27,601 nucleotides of DNA from Candidatus Baldrarchaeota archaeon (GTDB taxonomy: Archaea > Asgardarchaeota > Baldrarchaeia > Baldrarchaeales > DXJG01). The stretch lies in the NCBI GenBank assembly GCA_030587435.1, contig JAUQZC010000070.1, forward strand, positions 1 through 27,601, in the 5' to 3' direction. Positions 1 through 8,182 of this stretch are shown piece by piece (the first letter of the stretch is position 1; the number at the start of each line of letters is the position of its first letter). Below the pieces are notes generated by a model. That model was not told where the DNA came from and did no database searches. It saw nothing but the letters and a program-made list of their open reading frames with translations. The position numbers were made by a program, and so were the translations under genes.

Positions 1-296
1 CTTAACGGAAGAGTTTCGAAGCGTTCTTCCCAGTAAATTACACTTCTCCCCGGTCTAACTATCTCGATATCTTTTCTCAGTTCCTTCATGGTGGTTGCAA
101 TAACTCCCTTAGTCCCAAATCTCGCCAGATGAATGCCATAGTCAAGTATAAAACCATCCTTATCAAGCGAAATGGTCCTTTCGCATATATCTCCAGATTT
201 CTCAAGAATTAACACATTAAATCCCCTTTTTGAAAGCAACGCGCCTGAAACTAAACCTCCCATACCCGCTCCAACGATAACAACATCATAAAACAT
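1..296 (-). CDS. FAD-dependent oxidoreductase (phytoene dehydrogenase-like), N-terminal part
   Basis: Partial gene running off the left edge; about 98 residues are visible. The protein starts MFYDVVIVGAGMGG, a beta-alpha-beta dinucleotide fold with the G-x-G-x-x-G signature at residues 9-14, followed by an acidic residue at the end of strand 2 (LILEKS, about residue 32). This is the FAD-binding N-terminus of the NAD(P)/FAD oxidoreductase group that includes phytoene desaturase-like and geranylgeranyl reductase-like proteins. The stretch with YGIHLARFG matches the usual DYGIH/DxGxH substrate-side segment of phytoene-dehydrogenase relatives. The start is ATG at 296. The C-terminal substrate domain lies outside the window, so the substrate cannot be named. 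Confidence 0.75.
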   Translation of the reverse strand, partial: MFYDVVIVGAGMGGLVSGALLSKRGFNVLILEKSGDICERTISLDKDGFILDYGIHLARFGTKGVIATTMKELRKDIEIVRPGRSVIYWEERFETLPL

Positions 297-430
297 CTTA
301 TCATTCAACCATCAATTTATGTTGGTTAAAATTAATGTTAATCTAGAATCGAATTAACATAAATATTCTTAATGAAAGTCAAAACAACGTTAATGATATC
401 TTGCTAGGTAAGAAAGAAAACAGTTAGGCG

Positions 431-760
431 TTAGGTTACTTTTGCTCCTTCAGGTATGTCTCTATCTACTGTAAGTAGTGCCAGTTTATCATTTGTCTCT
501 GCTGCTAAGATCATGCCTTCAGAGATTTCACCTGAGAATTTTGCAGGTTTTAAATTAACTAGAAAGATAACTTTTTTACCTAGAAGTTCCTCAGGGGTAT
601 AGTAGCCAACTAGGCTTGAAATTGTTTGACGTACTTCGGTTCCTAGATCGACCTTAATTTTATAGAGTCTTTCGGTTCTAGGAACTCTAGTAACTTCAAT
701 TATACGTCCAACTCTCATATCCAGCTTCTTAAAATCACTGATCGTAATATATTCGGGCAA
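431..760 (-). CDS. metG2: tRNA-binding OB-fold protein, stand-alone MetRS C-terminal (beta) domain
   Basis: A 109-residue protein that is a single tRNA-binding OB fold of the MetRS C-terminal / CsaA / EMAP-II type. Diagnostic segments are DMRVGRI (residues 14-20), where the fold begins, and the conserved LVNLKPAKFSGEISEGMIL near residues 67-85. In several archaea this domain is a separate small gene whose product assists methionyl-tRNA synthetase by holding tRNA; a CsaA-type chaperone role is the alternative. The start is TTG at 760, chosen because a near-perfect ribosome binding site (GGAGGTGG, 765-772) lies 4 nt upstream and residue 1 then meets the family N-terminus. It lies 41 nt downstream of the ABC ATPase gene on the same strand and may be co-transcribed with it, although the functions look unrelated. 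Confidence 0.85.
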   Translation of the reverse strand: MPEYITISDFKKLDMRVGRIIEVTRVPRTERLYKIKVDLGTEVRQTISSLVGYYTPEELLGKKVIFLVNLKPAKFSGEISEGMILAAETNDKLALLTVDRDIPEGAKVT

Positions 761-801
761 AATACCACCTCCAATAGGTTTTCGAACCCTTTGATGAAAG
801 A

Positions 802-1500
802 CTATTTATCCTGGCTTTGTTCTCCTATAATTTTCCCATCTCTTAAATATATTATTCTATCTGCTATTTCCGATATTTGTGGATCATGTGTCACCATGAT
901 TACAGTTGAGTTTTCCTCTTTTGCAAGTTTTCTCATCAGTTGTACAACCATTAATCCTGTCTCAGTATCAAGGTCTCCTGTAGGTTCATCGGCAAGAATT
1001 ATCGAGGGATTATTTACGAGGGCTCTAGCAATGGCTACACGTTGCTGTTCACCGCCACTTAACTCGTCAGGCCTATGATTCATCCTATCTTCTAATCCAA
1101 CCATTTCCAATAACCTTCTTACTCTTTTCTCTCTCTCCTTTTTTGGAACTCCAGAAATCAATAAGGGTAGTTCAACATTTTCATAAGCTGTTAAAACAGG
1201 TATTAAATTATAAAATTGAAAAACAAACCCTATTTTCCTTCTTCTTAAAAGGGTTAACTCTTTTTCAGACTTAGTTGTAATATCTTCACCATCTATGTAA
1301 ATTTTGCCGCTAGTAGGTTTATCTAAAGTCCCGATGAGATTAAGTAACGTGGTTTTTCCGCTACCTGAAGGACCTACAATTGCGACCATTTCCCTACGGT
1401 AAACTTTCAAGTTAACATTTTTAAGAGCATGTATTTCTGTTAATCCCATTCTATACACTTTGCAAAGATCAACGGTTTCTACAACCACTTCTCTACCCAT
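802..1500 (-). CDS. ABC exporter ATP-binding protein, LolD/MacB family
   Basis: A 232-residue ATPase of the MacB/LolD (lipoprotein-releasing, macrolide exporter) group. All catalytic motifs are present: Walker A GPSGSGKTT (43-51), Q-loop Gln at about 95 (GFVFQFYNL), signature LSGGEQQRVAIARAL (147-161), Walker B IILADEP (167-173) with the GDLD D-loop, and the H-loop His at about 205 (VTHD). The length is normal for the family. It should power the two-unit permease encoded directly upstream (19 nt gap, same strand). In this family the ATPase couples to FtsX-type permeases that act mechanically on extracytoplasmic substrates. The cargo is unknown; archaeal members are often labelled antimicrobial-peptide or lipoprotein exporters by similarity only. 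Confidence 0.95.
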   Translation of the reverse strand: MGREVVVETVDLCKVYRMGLTEIHALKNVNLKVYRREMVAIVGPSGSGKTTLLNLIGTLDKPTSGKIYIDGEDITTKSEKELTLLRRRKIGFVFQFYNLIPVLTAYENVELPLLISGVPKKEREKRVRRLLEMVGLEDRMNHRPDELSGGEQQRVAIARALVNNPSIILADEPTGDLDTETGLMVVQLMRKLAKEENSTVIMVTHDPQISEIADRIIYLRDGKIIGEQSQDK

Positions 1501-1519
1501 ATTTTTCCCTCTTAGTTTC

Positions 1520-4219
1520 TTATAGTCTTGATCCTTTCCTCAATATCTCTACAATACTTAGTTTCGTGGTCTTGTAAGATAAACATGCTGAAATTATGAG
1601 AGCTGTGAAAAACACCAAAGAGAACACGTAGAAATAAAGAGTGTATGGTACAGTCAAAGGTAAAGTTAAATCGCTAGTTAAGTTGTTTGACTGTATAAGT
1701 TCAAAAGCTATTATAAGACTACTTACAACACCTGAAATATAGCTTAAAAATGCGATTATAAAAGCTTCCATCACGTATACAAGGACTGTCTGCTTTCTAT
1801 CCAAACCTATACTTCTTAAGACACCGGTTTCCCACGTTCTTTCTTGAATAGATGTAACAAGAGATGTAGCATGACCTAAAACCGCAATAACAACAGCAAA
1901 TGAAAGAAGAATTGTGAAAAGCTTTGAAATATCTTCATAGCTTTCAACAGCATTTTCTGCAAGTTCCTTTGTAGTGGTAACCTGAATATCGTATTCACCA
2001 CCTATTTCATTCGAAATAGCATTTGCAACCTTAATCGAATCAAAACCCTCTTTAACTTTAACAAGGAATCTATCAACAACCAACATCTTAGTAATGTTAC
2101 AATAGGTTTCAAGAGAGACAAGCCCATCTGTAGCCGCAGCTCTTTGCTTAAATTTTGTGAAGCTAAATCCCGGGATACTAGAGGCTATAGCCGCAATTTT
2201 CAGCACAAACGTTCCATAAACAGTTTCAATCCTAATTTTATCACCTACACCTATATTTAAGCTTTCAGCAAGCCCTTTACTAATAATTATTGTACCATTT
2301 TCCTCTGCAAGCTTCTTGAAAGCCTCATGCAAAGTTCCTCTTTCAAAATCTATATCCCTAGCGTAAGTTACATTTGGAAAAGTTGAAGCATTTACACCAA
2401 AAATTTTGAGAGCATACTGCTTATATAATACGAGATCTCCAGCTTTTACGGTTATGCCCGTTGTAACAGGACAAACAGCCTCAACACCCTCAACCAAACT
2501 AATATTCTCAGCTATCGACACCGGAACGTACTCTCTTGGATATACAACTATATCTGCACCTAAATAGTTTTGAACATTTATTTGAGAAGAGGCAGCGTAC
2601 ATCGAAGTAATAGTTCCAACCAATATAATGAAAGCTATGGAGGTTGAAAGCATAAAGAAAGTTAAACTACTTCTTCTCTTATGTTTCATAATATTTCTTT
2701 CAGCTAAAGTAGCTTCAATTTTCCATAACTTTCCAACAATTTTAGAGAAGAATTTTGCAGTTAAGGGTAGAATTGCTGTGAAAGTGAGTGTTAAGCCAAC
2801 AAGTATTAAGCCAAGAGAAATGAAAGTAACCATGATGAAAATGGATTGATTACCGTAAAAGCCTATTATTGGAAGCAAAAACATCATGAAACTTGTGGCG
2901 GCAAAAAGACTGATACCACCAATAACAAGACCGACATTAACTCTTTCAGGTCTTAACTTTCTCTCCTCTTTCTCGGTTATAATCATTCTCCTAACAGCTG
3001 GAGACAAGGCTTCAAGAGGAGTCATTTTAGAAGCAGAATAAGCAGGATAAAACCCACCAATAATACTAGTTAAAACTCCTAATAGTAGTCCGAGATTTAA
3101 GCTTTGAGGAGATACAACAAAGATTGAAACTTGAAATTGCTTTCGAAAACCAACTAGTGAAGGTGAAATTACGTATTTTCCAAGGAGTAAGCCTAGACCC
3201 AAACCTACTGTTGAGCCAATTAAACCTATAATGATAGCTTCAATTAGTATGGAGGTAAAAATTTGTGCTTTGGAGGAACCTACTGAGCGAAGAATACCTA
3301 TTTCCCGTATTCTTTCTGCAACGTTCATAAGCATTGTTGAAACTATTAGGATACAAGCCATTAAAACGGCAATTAAAACAAAAATATTTAGCATAACTCT
3401 TTGGGTAGAAACTACACCACTAACACTTTCTAAAACATATGCTTTTACCAGAAAAACTGTGTATTCCAATCCAATTTTTTCTTGAATGCTTGAACCTATC
3501 TCTACGATTTTACTAACACTACCTTCTAAATCACTATAATTTATGATCTCCTCGCTAAGCTTAACAAACAGTACATCAACTGTATTGTTAAGGCCCGATA
3601 AACCTTGAAGGGTTTCTAAACTTACAAAAACAACTCTTCTCATATTTACAGGCAACTCGCTAGGAGTTTTAATTATTCCACCTATAGTTAAACTAGAATT
3701 AACGTAATGTTTCGCTTCAAAGTTATACATGCTAAGAGTAAAGTTTTCACCCACATAGATGTCAAAATTAGTAGCTATAACATCTGGAACTAGACATCTA
3801 TTAGTAGAAATATCTATAGAACCCTCTATAACCTCAAAACTCCAATTATCTCCCACATCAGAAGTATTTACACCGATAAGAAGAAGTCCACGCTTCTTAT
3901 CACCAATGTACGTTATGCCTCTTAAAATAAGCGCCGGAACAACCTCTTCAACACCTTCAACGCTAAGAACTTTCTCCGACATATTTACGGGGTCGAAGAA
4001 AGTGCTTGTACCCTTACCCGTGATAATGATATCGTATTTTCCAAGATAAGCAGTGTATCCCTCGACTAGATTCACCGTTAAACTGTCAATTGTCGTATTT
4101 ACCGCAATGAAAAGAGAAACAGCTAGAACTACACCTACAAAAGCAATAAAAGTTCTGCTTTTTCTCCTCCAAAGATTTCTAAAAGCTAATTTAAACGGCG
4201 TATACAAACCTACCCCCAC
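1520..4219 (-). CDS. ABC transporter permease with two FtsX/MacB modules
   Basis: An 899-residue membrane protein with the duplicated FtsX/MacB-PCD arrangement. An N-terminal TM (FIAFVGVVLAVSLFIAVNTT, about residues 24-43) leads to a large extracytoplasmic MacB-type periplasmic-core domain (about 45-270). Three TM segments follow (about 275-400), with the family motif REIGILRSVGSSKAQIF. A second unit repeats this plan: a TM near 430-490, a TM at about 520-545, another core domain, then three C-terminal TMs with the variant motif WETGVLRSIGLDRKQ. Both coupling motifs that contact the ATPase are therefore intact. The partner ATPase lies immediately downstream. The annotated start is GTG at 4219; TTG at 4207, preceded by GGGGGTAGG, is an alternative that removes four residues. 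A TATA-like stretch near 4252-4260 fits a promoter on this strand. Confidence 0.92.
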   Translation of the reverse strand: MGVGLYTPFKLAFRNLWRRKSRTFIAFVGVVLAVSLFIAVNTTIDSLTVNLVEGYTAYLGKYDIIITGKGTSTFFDPVNMSEKVLSVEGVEEVVPALILRGITYIGDKKRGLLLIGVNTSDVGDNWSFEVIEGSIDISTNRCLVPDVIATNFDIYVGENFTLSMYNFEAKHYVNSSLTIGGIIKTPSELPVNMRRVVFVSLETLQGLSGLNNTVDVLFVKLSEEIINYSDLEGSVSKIVEIGSSIQEKIGLEYTVFLVKAYVLESVSGVVSTQRVMLNIFVLIAVLMACILIVSTMLMNVAERIREIGILRSVGSSKAQIFTSILIEAIIIGLIGSTVGLGLGLLLGKYVISPSLVGFRKQFQVSIFVVSPQSLNLGLLLGVLTSIIGGFYPAYSASKMTPLEALSPAVRRMIITEKEERKLRPERVNVGLVIGGISLFAATSFMMFLLPIIGFYGNQSIFIMVTFISLGLILVGLTLTFTAILPLTAKFFSKIVGKLWKIEATLAERNIMKHKRRSSLTFFMLSTSIAFIILVGTITSMYAASSQINVQNYLGADIVVYPREYVPVSIAENISLVEGVEAVCPVTTGITVKAGDLVLYKQYALKIFGVNASTFPNVTYARDIDFERGTLHEAFKKLAEENGTIIISKGLAESLNIGVGDKIRIETVYGTFVLKIAAIASSIPGFSFTKFKQRAAATDGLVSLETYCNITKMLVVDRFLVKVKEGFDSIKVANAISNEIGGEYDIQVTTTKELAENAVESYEDISKLFTILLSFAVVIAVLGHATSLVTSIQERTWETGVLRSIGLDRKQTVLVYVMEAFIIAFLSYISGVVSSLIIAFELIQSNNLTSDLTLPLTVPYTLYFYVFSLVFFTALIISACLSYKTTKLSIVEILRKGSRL

Positions 4220-4806
4220 ACATTAAGGCAGTAACCTACATTTCAAATCAAAATATTTAACCCTTTTTGAAAAGTTCTCTTGTCAATGTTTGAATAAAAA
4301 TGTTGGTTTTTGGGAACATTCGGCGAGAAAGTTATACATTTTAATGTCAAAACCTAAAAATATCATGCAAAACGTCATAACGTTTTTTACAAAAATCAGC
4401 AACCCTTGCGAAATTCTTATCTCCTGTACTTAAAAATTTAACGTAAAATTTTTCGGTTAACATTTGTTAACCTATGAAGCATAAAGCCACTATAAATGAA
4501 TTGGAAGCCAATTAAAAACTATTTCACAATCATTTAGAAAATACAAGAATATTATGTAATATAAAGTTATTTTTACAAAAAATTGTATTTTAGATGATCA
4601 TCTGAGATAGTAAAATTTGTTGTTGCTAGTATTACTATTATCATCTAAAGTAGATTAAACAAGGTTATTTTAGTCAACATCTTTTTAAAATCGATAAAAA
4701 TCAATATTACCTTTATATACATGATGATAGTACCTTATCTCAAGAGAATCACAAATAACTTATTGTGTAATTGCGAAGTTAACAGAAAGTTCGGGAGACA
4801 ACACTG
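4220..4806. promoter_or_regulatory. 587-bp gene-free divergent control region with three inverted repeats
   Basis: No credible ORF is present and the segment is very AT-rich. It separates the ABC permease (minus) from the longin/roadblock operon (plus). Three inverted repeats are visible: AAAACGT/ACGTTTT around a 4-nt centre (4369-4386), GGTTAACA/TGTTAACC around TT (4455-4472), and a perfect 12-bp palindrome AGATGATCATCT (4592-4603). They resemble operators or replication/segregation-type sites more than terminators, because no T-run follows them. Which gene they serve is inference. Confidence 0.5.
4711..4719 (+). promoter_or_regulatory. TATA box for the longin/roadblock operon
   Basis: CTTTATATA matches the archaeal TATA consensus. 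A start of transcription about 25 nt downstream (near 4738-4742) would leave a leader of roughly 65 nt before the ATG at 4807, which is preceded by a GGGAGA ribosome-binding-like site at about 4793-4798. Confidence 0.55.
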
Positions 4807-5568
4807 ATGACAATTCACAACGTCTATGTGTTCAGAAAGAGCGGGGAACCGCTAGTACATGTTAAAATAGGAAGTATAGAGGCAGACCCATGCTTAGTTA
4901 CTGGTCTACTTAGTGCAATTTATTCCTTTACATTAGAAATAACTAAAAAAAGACTAAAAAGCATAACCGTGGAAGACTGTCAGTTCGTGGTTCTTGAGGA
5001 TAAAGATAGCAGCCTGATATTTGCGGCTTGCGTAGATTTCGAAGAAAGTGTAATAGACATACAGAAAAGGCTTAAGGACATAAAGAGGCTATTTACAAGG
5101 AAATACAAAGACATTAACTACGTAGGTGATGTTACATTCTTTAAACCATTCGAAAAAGAGATAAAAGAAGTTATGTTTGCTCCCCCAATTAACATAGATG
5201 GAAGCACCCTCCTAACCGTAAAGGAAAAATTAAAAGAAATGTCAGAACTAAGCGAAATACAAGGATGCGCTCTCTATTCTGCAACTGGAAAACCTATTCT
5301 GTCAATACAAATTCCAAAAAACATCGAGGTCAGTTTACTAAAAAGAATAGAGGGTCTACTTCTTGCATCATCAACTTTCCAAGAGTTGAAACCAGTACTA
5401 ATACGTGTAGAAAAGTTTCCTGTTATTGTTATCGGTAGTGACCTACTGATACTTGCTGTAGTTGTACAAGATGATGAAAGCGTCGGCGTAGCTTCTATAG
5501 TTGCTGAAGAATATCTTAAAAAAATCGACTTTACAATAAAAATCGCTGGGAGTGTGCTGGAAGATTAG
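4807..5568 (+). CDS. Two-unit longin/roadblock-like protein
   Basis: A 253-residue soluble protein with no signal peptide. The N-terminal half (about 1-110, beginning IHNVYVFRKSGEPLVHVKIG) has the beta-beta-alpha pattern of longin/SNARE-like or roadblock folds: two strands with a turn carrying S/G-G-x-P, a long helix (VTGLLSAIYSFTLEI), then further strands and a C-terminal helix rich in Lys/Arg. The second half (about 135-253; GCALYSATGKPILSIQIP) repeats the same plan. Family members of this kind bind or regulate small Ras-like GTPases (MglB/Ragulator-type). It is followed after 37 nt by a clear roadblock/LC7 gene, supporting a shared complex. The domain assignment comes from the strand/helix pattern and context, not from a diagnostic motif, so it is moderate. 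Confidence 0.6.
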   Translation: MTIHNVYVFRKSGEPLVHVKIGSIEADPCLVTGLLSAIYSFTLEITKKRLKSITVEDCQFVVLEDKDSSLIFAACVDFEESVIDIQKRLKDIKRLFTRKYKDINYVGDVTFFKPFEKEIKEVMFAPPINIDGSTLLTVKEKLKEMSELSEIQGCALYSATGKPILSIQIPKNIEVSLLKRIEGLLLASSTFQELKPVLIRVEKFPVIVIGSDLLILAVVVQDDESVGVASIVAEEYLKKIDFTIKIAGSVLED

Positions 5569-5605
5569 TATATTTAAAAAAATATTAGGAGGTAGAAATG
5601 TTAAT

Positions 5606-5977
5606 ATGTCTAAGAAGGGAATTTTTGAAGAAATGCGAAAAATATTAGTAAAACTTGAAGAAACTACACCTGATGTATTTGCTAGTGCAATAATCCGAAA
5701 AGATGGATTAGTTGTTGCCAGTGCAGTTCCTGAGGAGGTCAATAAAAGGGTATTCGCAGCAATGGCCGCATCGGCCCTTGGCGCAAGTTCGAGGGCTCTA
5801 AAAGAATTAAAGCAGGGAAATTTAAAACGGTTGCTAGTTGAAGGAGAAGGAGGACAAATGGTGTTGATGGAAGCAGGTCAATTAGTTCTAACAACCTTGA
5901 TCAGGAAAGATGCAAATCTGGGTCTAGTATTCATGAATTTAGAGAAAGTAGTTGATGAATTGAAAAAATACGCATAA
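5606..5977 (+). CDS. Roadblock/LC7 domain protein (MglB-like)
   Basis: A compact 123-residue protein covering a single roadblock/LC7 domain: helix (FEEMRKILVKLEETTPDVFASAI), strand-turn-strand with RKDGLVVAS, long central helix with RVFAAMAASALGASSRA, strands around VEGEGGQMVLMEAG, and a C-terminal helix. These proteins dimerise and act as GAPs or scaffolds for small GTPases in bacteria (MglB) and eukaryotes (dynein LC7, Ragulator). The frame is open from 5552, but ATG at 5606 is the better start: AGGAGGT lies at 5587-5593 and the domain begins at once, while the upstream extension overlaps the previous gene. No GTPase gene is seen nearby. Confidence 0.88.
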   Translation: MSKKGIFEEMRKILVKLEETTPDVFASAIIRKDGLVVASAVPEEVNKRVFAAMAASALGASSRALKELKQGNLKRLLVEGEGGQMVLMEAGQLVLTTLIRKDANLGLVFMNLEKVVDELKKYA

Positions 5978-6009
5978 ACCCTTTCAGCAATGAGCTGGGA
6001 GGGTGAAAA

Positions 6010-6474
6010 ATGAAGGAGGAAGGAATGGAAGTGACAAGATTTCTAAATATAATAATATATGGATTTCAAAAAGCATTATGGGAAGTTATGGGTGAAGCAG
6101 CTATTGCTGCTTCTTACCCGGTAGGAAAAAGTATGCTTGAAATAATGAAAAAGGAACTTGGGCTAAAAGTTGCTGGAGAAAAACCTGAAGATGTCCTCAA
6201 CGGTATCGCAAAACGGTTAACAGAAGACTTTAAAATAGCCAAAGAAGTTAAGATCGGTAAGTCAGGCGACACAATTACAGTGGACGTCGAAGGTTGCATA
6301 TGTTTGCCTGTAACACAACGTCTAATAAACACAGGAATAAAACCATTTGCATGTCCATTTACCAATATAGCTATGGCTGCAATGGAAGAGCTTCTAGGAA
6401 TACCAACAGGGATTTCTTCGCTTGAAGTTAATAGTCCTAAATGCAAAATAGTCTTTGAAATGCTCAGAAAATAG
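6010..6474 (+). CDS. V4R-like small-ligand-binding cysteine protein
   Basis: A 154-residue protein. An N-terminal helical part (FQKALWEVMGEAAIAASYPVGKSM) resembles the start of V4R/hydrocarbon-binding domains. The C-terminal half carries cysteines in GCICLP, FACPF and SPKCKI, a pattern like the Cys-rich metal- or ligand-binding core of V4R proteins. It has no membrane segment. A ribosome binding site (GGGAGGGTG, about 5998-6006) precedes ATG at 6010; a second in-frame ATG at 6025 has AAGGAGG just upstream inside the gene, so either could be used. It starts 32 nt after the roadblock gene on the same strand, which suggests an operon in which a ligand sensor works with roadblock proteins. The family assignment is tentative. 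Confidence 0.55.
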   Translation: MKEEGMEVTRFLNIIIYGFQKALWEVMGEAAIAASYPVGKSMLEIMKKELGLKVAGEKPEDVLNGIAKRLTEDFKIAKEVKIGKSGDTITVDVEGCICLPVTQRLINTGIKPFACPFTNIAMAAMEELLGIPTGISSLEVNSPKCKIVFEMLRK

Positions 6475-6504
6475 CCAATAAATTACCTCTTATTTTTTAT
6501 TATT

Positions 6505-6627
6505 GGTGAGAGGTTCCCGGGGCCATGCGGTCTCCCCCCTCCTCCAAGCGAAACCTCTCTCAAAGTTACATGCTCTTTTTAACTATTTTTGACCCGGGAA
6601 CCCACCAAAACCTAGTGTCCTGGTGAT
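6505..6627 (+). ncRNA. GC-rich structured leader RNA, candidate translational switch before the GNAT gene
   Basis: A GC-rich island in AT-rich surroundings, immediately 5' of the GNAT gene. A long-range helix joins GGTG (6505-6508) plus GGTTCCCGGG (6512-6521) to CCCGGGAACC (6593-6602) plus CACC (6603-6606): 14 pairs with a three-base AGA bulge. An alternative helix, GAGAGGTT (6508-6515) with AACCTCTC (6552-6559), uses the same 5' strand, so the two cannot coexist. A second alternative, CACCA (6603-6607) with TGGTG (6621-6625), would cover the ribosome binding site GGTGAT (6622-6627). An internal GGCC-ATGC-GGTC hairpin lies around 6521-6532. This layout is that of an aptamer plus expression platform. 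No known family is recognised. A stable small RNA independent of the downstream gene is the alternative. Confidence 0.5.
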
Positions 6628-6631
6628 ATGA

Positions 6632-7408
6632 ATGGATTTTGTTATTGTAAATAACTCCTTTTCTTCAGTTCTAAGCGTGATGAAGAACTCCAACGGGTCA
6701 GTCACCATTTTTCCTCCACAAGACATAACTAAAAACCCTATATACTATTCTAAAGAATTTATGAATCTTATTTCAAAAATAATAGAAAAAGCAAAATCGT
6801 TAGAAATAACATCCCTATATATCTCCTTACGCAATAAACACAGTCATCTTCGAAAATTACTTTATAAGATGGGGTTTGAACCTGTTTCCACAATGAGTAG
6901 AATGACACTGGACATGCAATCGATAAAGCCTCCATATTTTCCTCCTCCACCTGCATATGTGTTTAGAAATTTTAGAGATGAGGATAAAGATAAATGGGTA
7001 ATGTGCGCAGCTTCAGCGTTTAATACTACAACAAGGTCTACGTTAGCTAATTTTGAAAAATACTGGCTCAACGACAAAAATTTTGATTCAAAACTTCACT
7101 ACGTTGCCTTAGATAAAAAGGATCAAGTAGTTGGAATTCTAAGCTGTTGGTACTATCCTCTTAAAAATGAAGGTTTCGTTAAAATACTTGCCGTTCATCC
7201 TCAGCATAGGAGGAAAGGCATCGCCAAACATCTGCTTTCACTAGGTCTACTCAAATTAAAAGAAATTGGAGCAAATATGGTGTCTTTAGATGTCTCTGTC
7301 AGCAATTACCCAGCGCTAAAATTATACAAAATGTTCGGGTTTCAAGAGGAAGGAATAGTTATGAGGAAACTTATTTTAAAGGATTTCTTTTCGAAAGAAT
7401 GTGGTTAG
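6632..7408 (+). CDS. GNAT-family N-acetyltransferase
   Basis: A 258-residue protein. The C-terminal two-thirds (about 105-250) is a GNAT domain: strand-loop-helix VLAVHPQHRRKGIAKHLL near residues 185-203 gives the acetyl-CoA pyrophosphate loop (R-R-K-G-I-A), followed by ANMVSLDVSVSNYPALKLYKMFGF, the classic motif B with N-x-x-A-x-x-L-Y-x-x-x-G-F. The first 100 residues appear to be a degenerate, acyl-transferase-like half (LYISLRNKHSHLRKLLYKMGFEP), making this a tandem-GNAT layout. The acceptor substrate is unknown. ATG at 6632 follows GGTGAT at 6622-6627; this site can be sequestered by the structured leader, so translation may be regulated. The 3' end overlaps the convergent gene by 38 bp. 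Confidence 0.85.
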   Translation: MDFVIVNNSFSSVLSVMKNSNGSVTIFPPQDITKNPIYYSKEFMNLISKIIEKAKSLEITSLYISLRNKHSHLRKLLYKMGFEPVSTMSRMTLDMQSIKPPYFPPPPAYVFRNFRDEDKDKWVMCAASAFNTTTRSTLANFEKYWLNDKNFDSKLHYVALDKKDQVVGILSCWYYPLKNEGFVKILAVHPQHRRKGIAKHLLSLGLLKLKEIGANMVSLDVSVSNYPALKLYKMFGFQEEGIVMRKLILKDFFSKECG

Positions 7409-7967
7409 ATGGAAAGGACATGATTAGGATACCATATCTTCCAATTATTCTGCAGTCCTTTACTTTTGCTTTCATGAACTTCTCGAAAAAAGCAGTGAGA
7501 ATTTCCGAAATAAACTTACATACTGGCTCGGAGAGGGTTTCCCATTTCATTATGTAGATATGGTTTTCCAAGTTCTTTATTTCAAAGGAACTAACACCTA
7601 AATAGTTGATAAGTAATTCTCTAATGTCATTAAAGATAAGACTTCTATCGATATTTGAAACTGGCTTACCATGTTTCCATAAAAGATGTTGTTCCAGAGT
7701 GTTTGCGATATTATTGATATGTTTTTCTGTTTCTTCAGGTTTTAACTCAGAGCATATAAGAAAGAAGCGAGTAAGGATGTCGTAAATATCTGGTAATATT
7801 GTAATTGTGCTATAACTTAACAATTCTTCCTTTTTTACAAAGTTTTTTAACAATTCTCTTATTAACGCAGTTATACTTATTTCTCTTTTCATTGCTATTT
7901 TTTCAAGTTTCTCCAAGAGTTTACGTGGAAGTCTGATGCTAATGTGTGCTTCAAATCGACGTGACAT
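7371..7967 (-). CDS. Ribbon-helix-helix DNA-binding regulator with an extra C-terminal domain
   Basis: A 198-residue protein. Residues 2-45 (RFEAHISIRLPRKLLEKLEKIAMKREISITALIRELLKNF) form a CopG/MetJ-type ribbon-helix-helix: one basic strand followed by two helices. The rest (about 50-198) is an unrecognised alpha/beta domain, possibly a ligand or dimerisation module. The frame is open up to 8051, but ATG at 7967 is chosen because AAGGTG lies just upstream and the protein then begins right before the DNA-binding strand. It is divergent from the large Lrp-like regulator, and its last 38 bp overlap the end of the GNAT gene. Likely an autoregulator of the 7968-8182 spacer; this is inference. Confidence 0.7.
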   Translation of the reverse strand: MSRRFEAHISIRLPRKLLEKLEKIAMKREISITALIRELLKNFVKKEELLSYSTITILPDIYDILTRFFLICSELKPEETEKHINNIANTLEQHLLWKHGKPVSNIDRSLIFNDIRELLINYLGVSSFEIKNLENHIYIMKWETLSEPVCKFISEILTAFFEKFMKAKVKDCRIIGRYGILIMSFPSNHILSKRNPLK

Positions 7968-8182
7968 GGTAGGCACCTTCAAGATGGCATACAACATCTG
8001 GTATTGCAATGCAACAATTATGAGTAACCATGTTGCGATGTAGGCTCTCAACTTTACTGCAAATAGCTATTAACATGCCCAAAATTAATTGTATGTATTC
8101 ATTAATCTCATATTGTGCATCATTTTGCTGAAAAACGTCATGCTGTATTACTAATTGTCTGTATGTTACTTTTTGCATTACC

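Noticed and set aside
2628..4049. Plus-strand open frames over the permease gene
   Set aside because: Antisense shadows of the 899-aa permease, low-complexity and without motifs.
6505..6606. tRNA, SRP RNA or RNase P RNA in the GC-rich island
   Set aside because: The conserved signatures of these RNAs were not found, and the length is too short for SRP or RNase P RNA.
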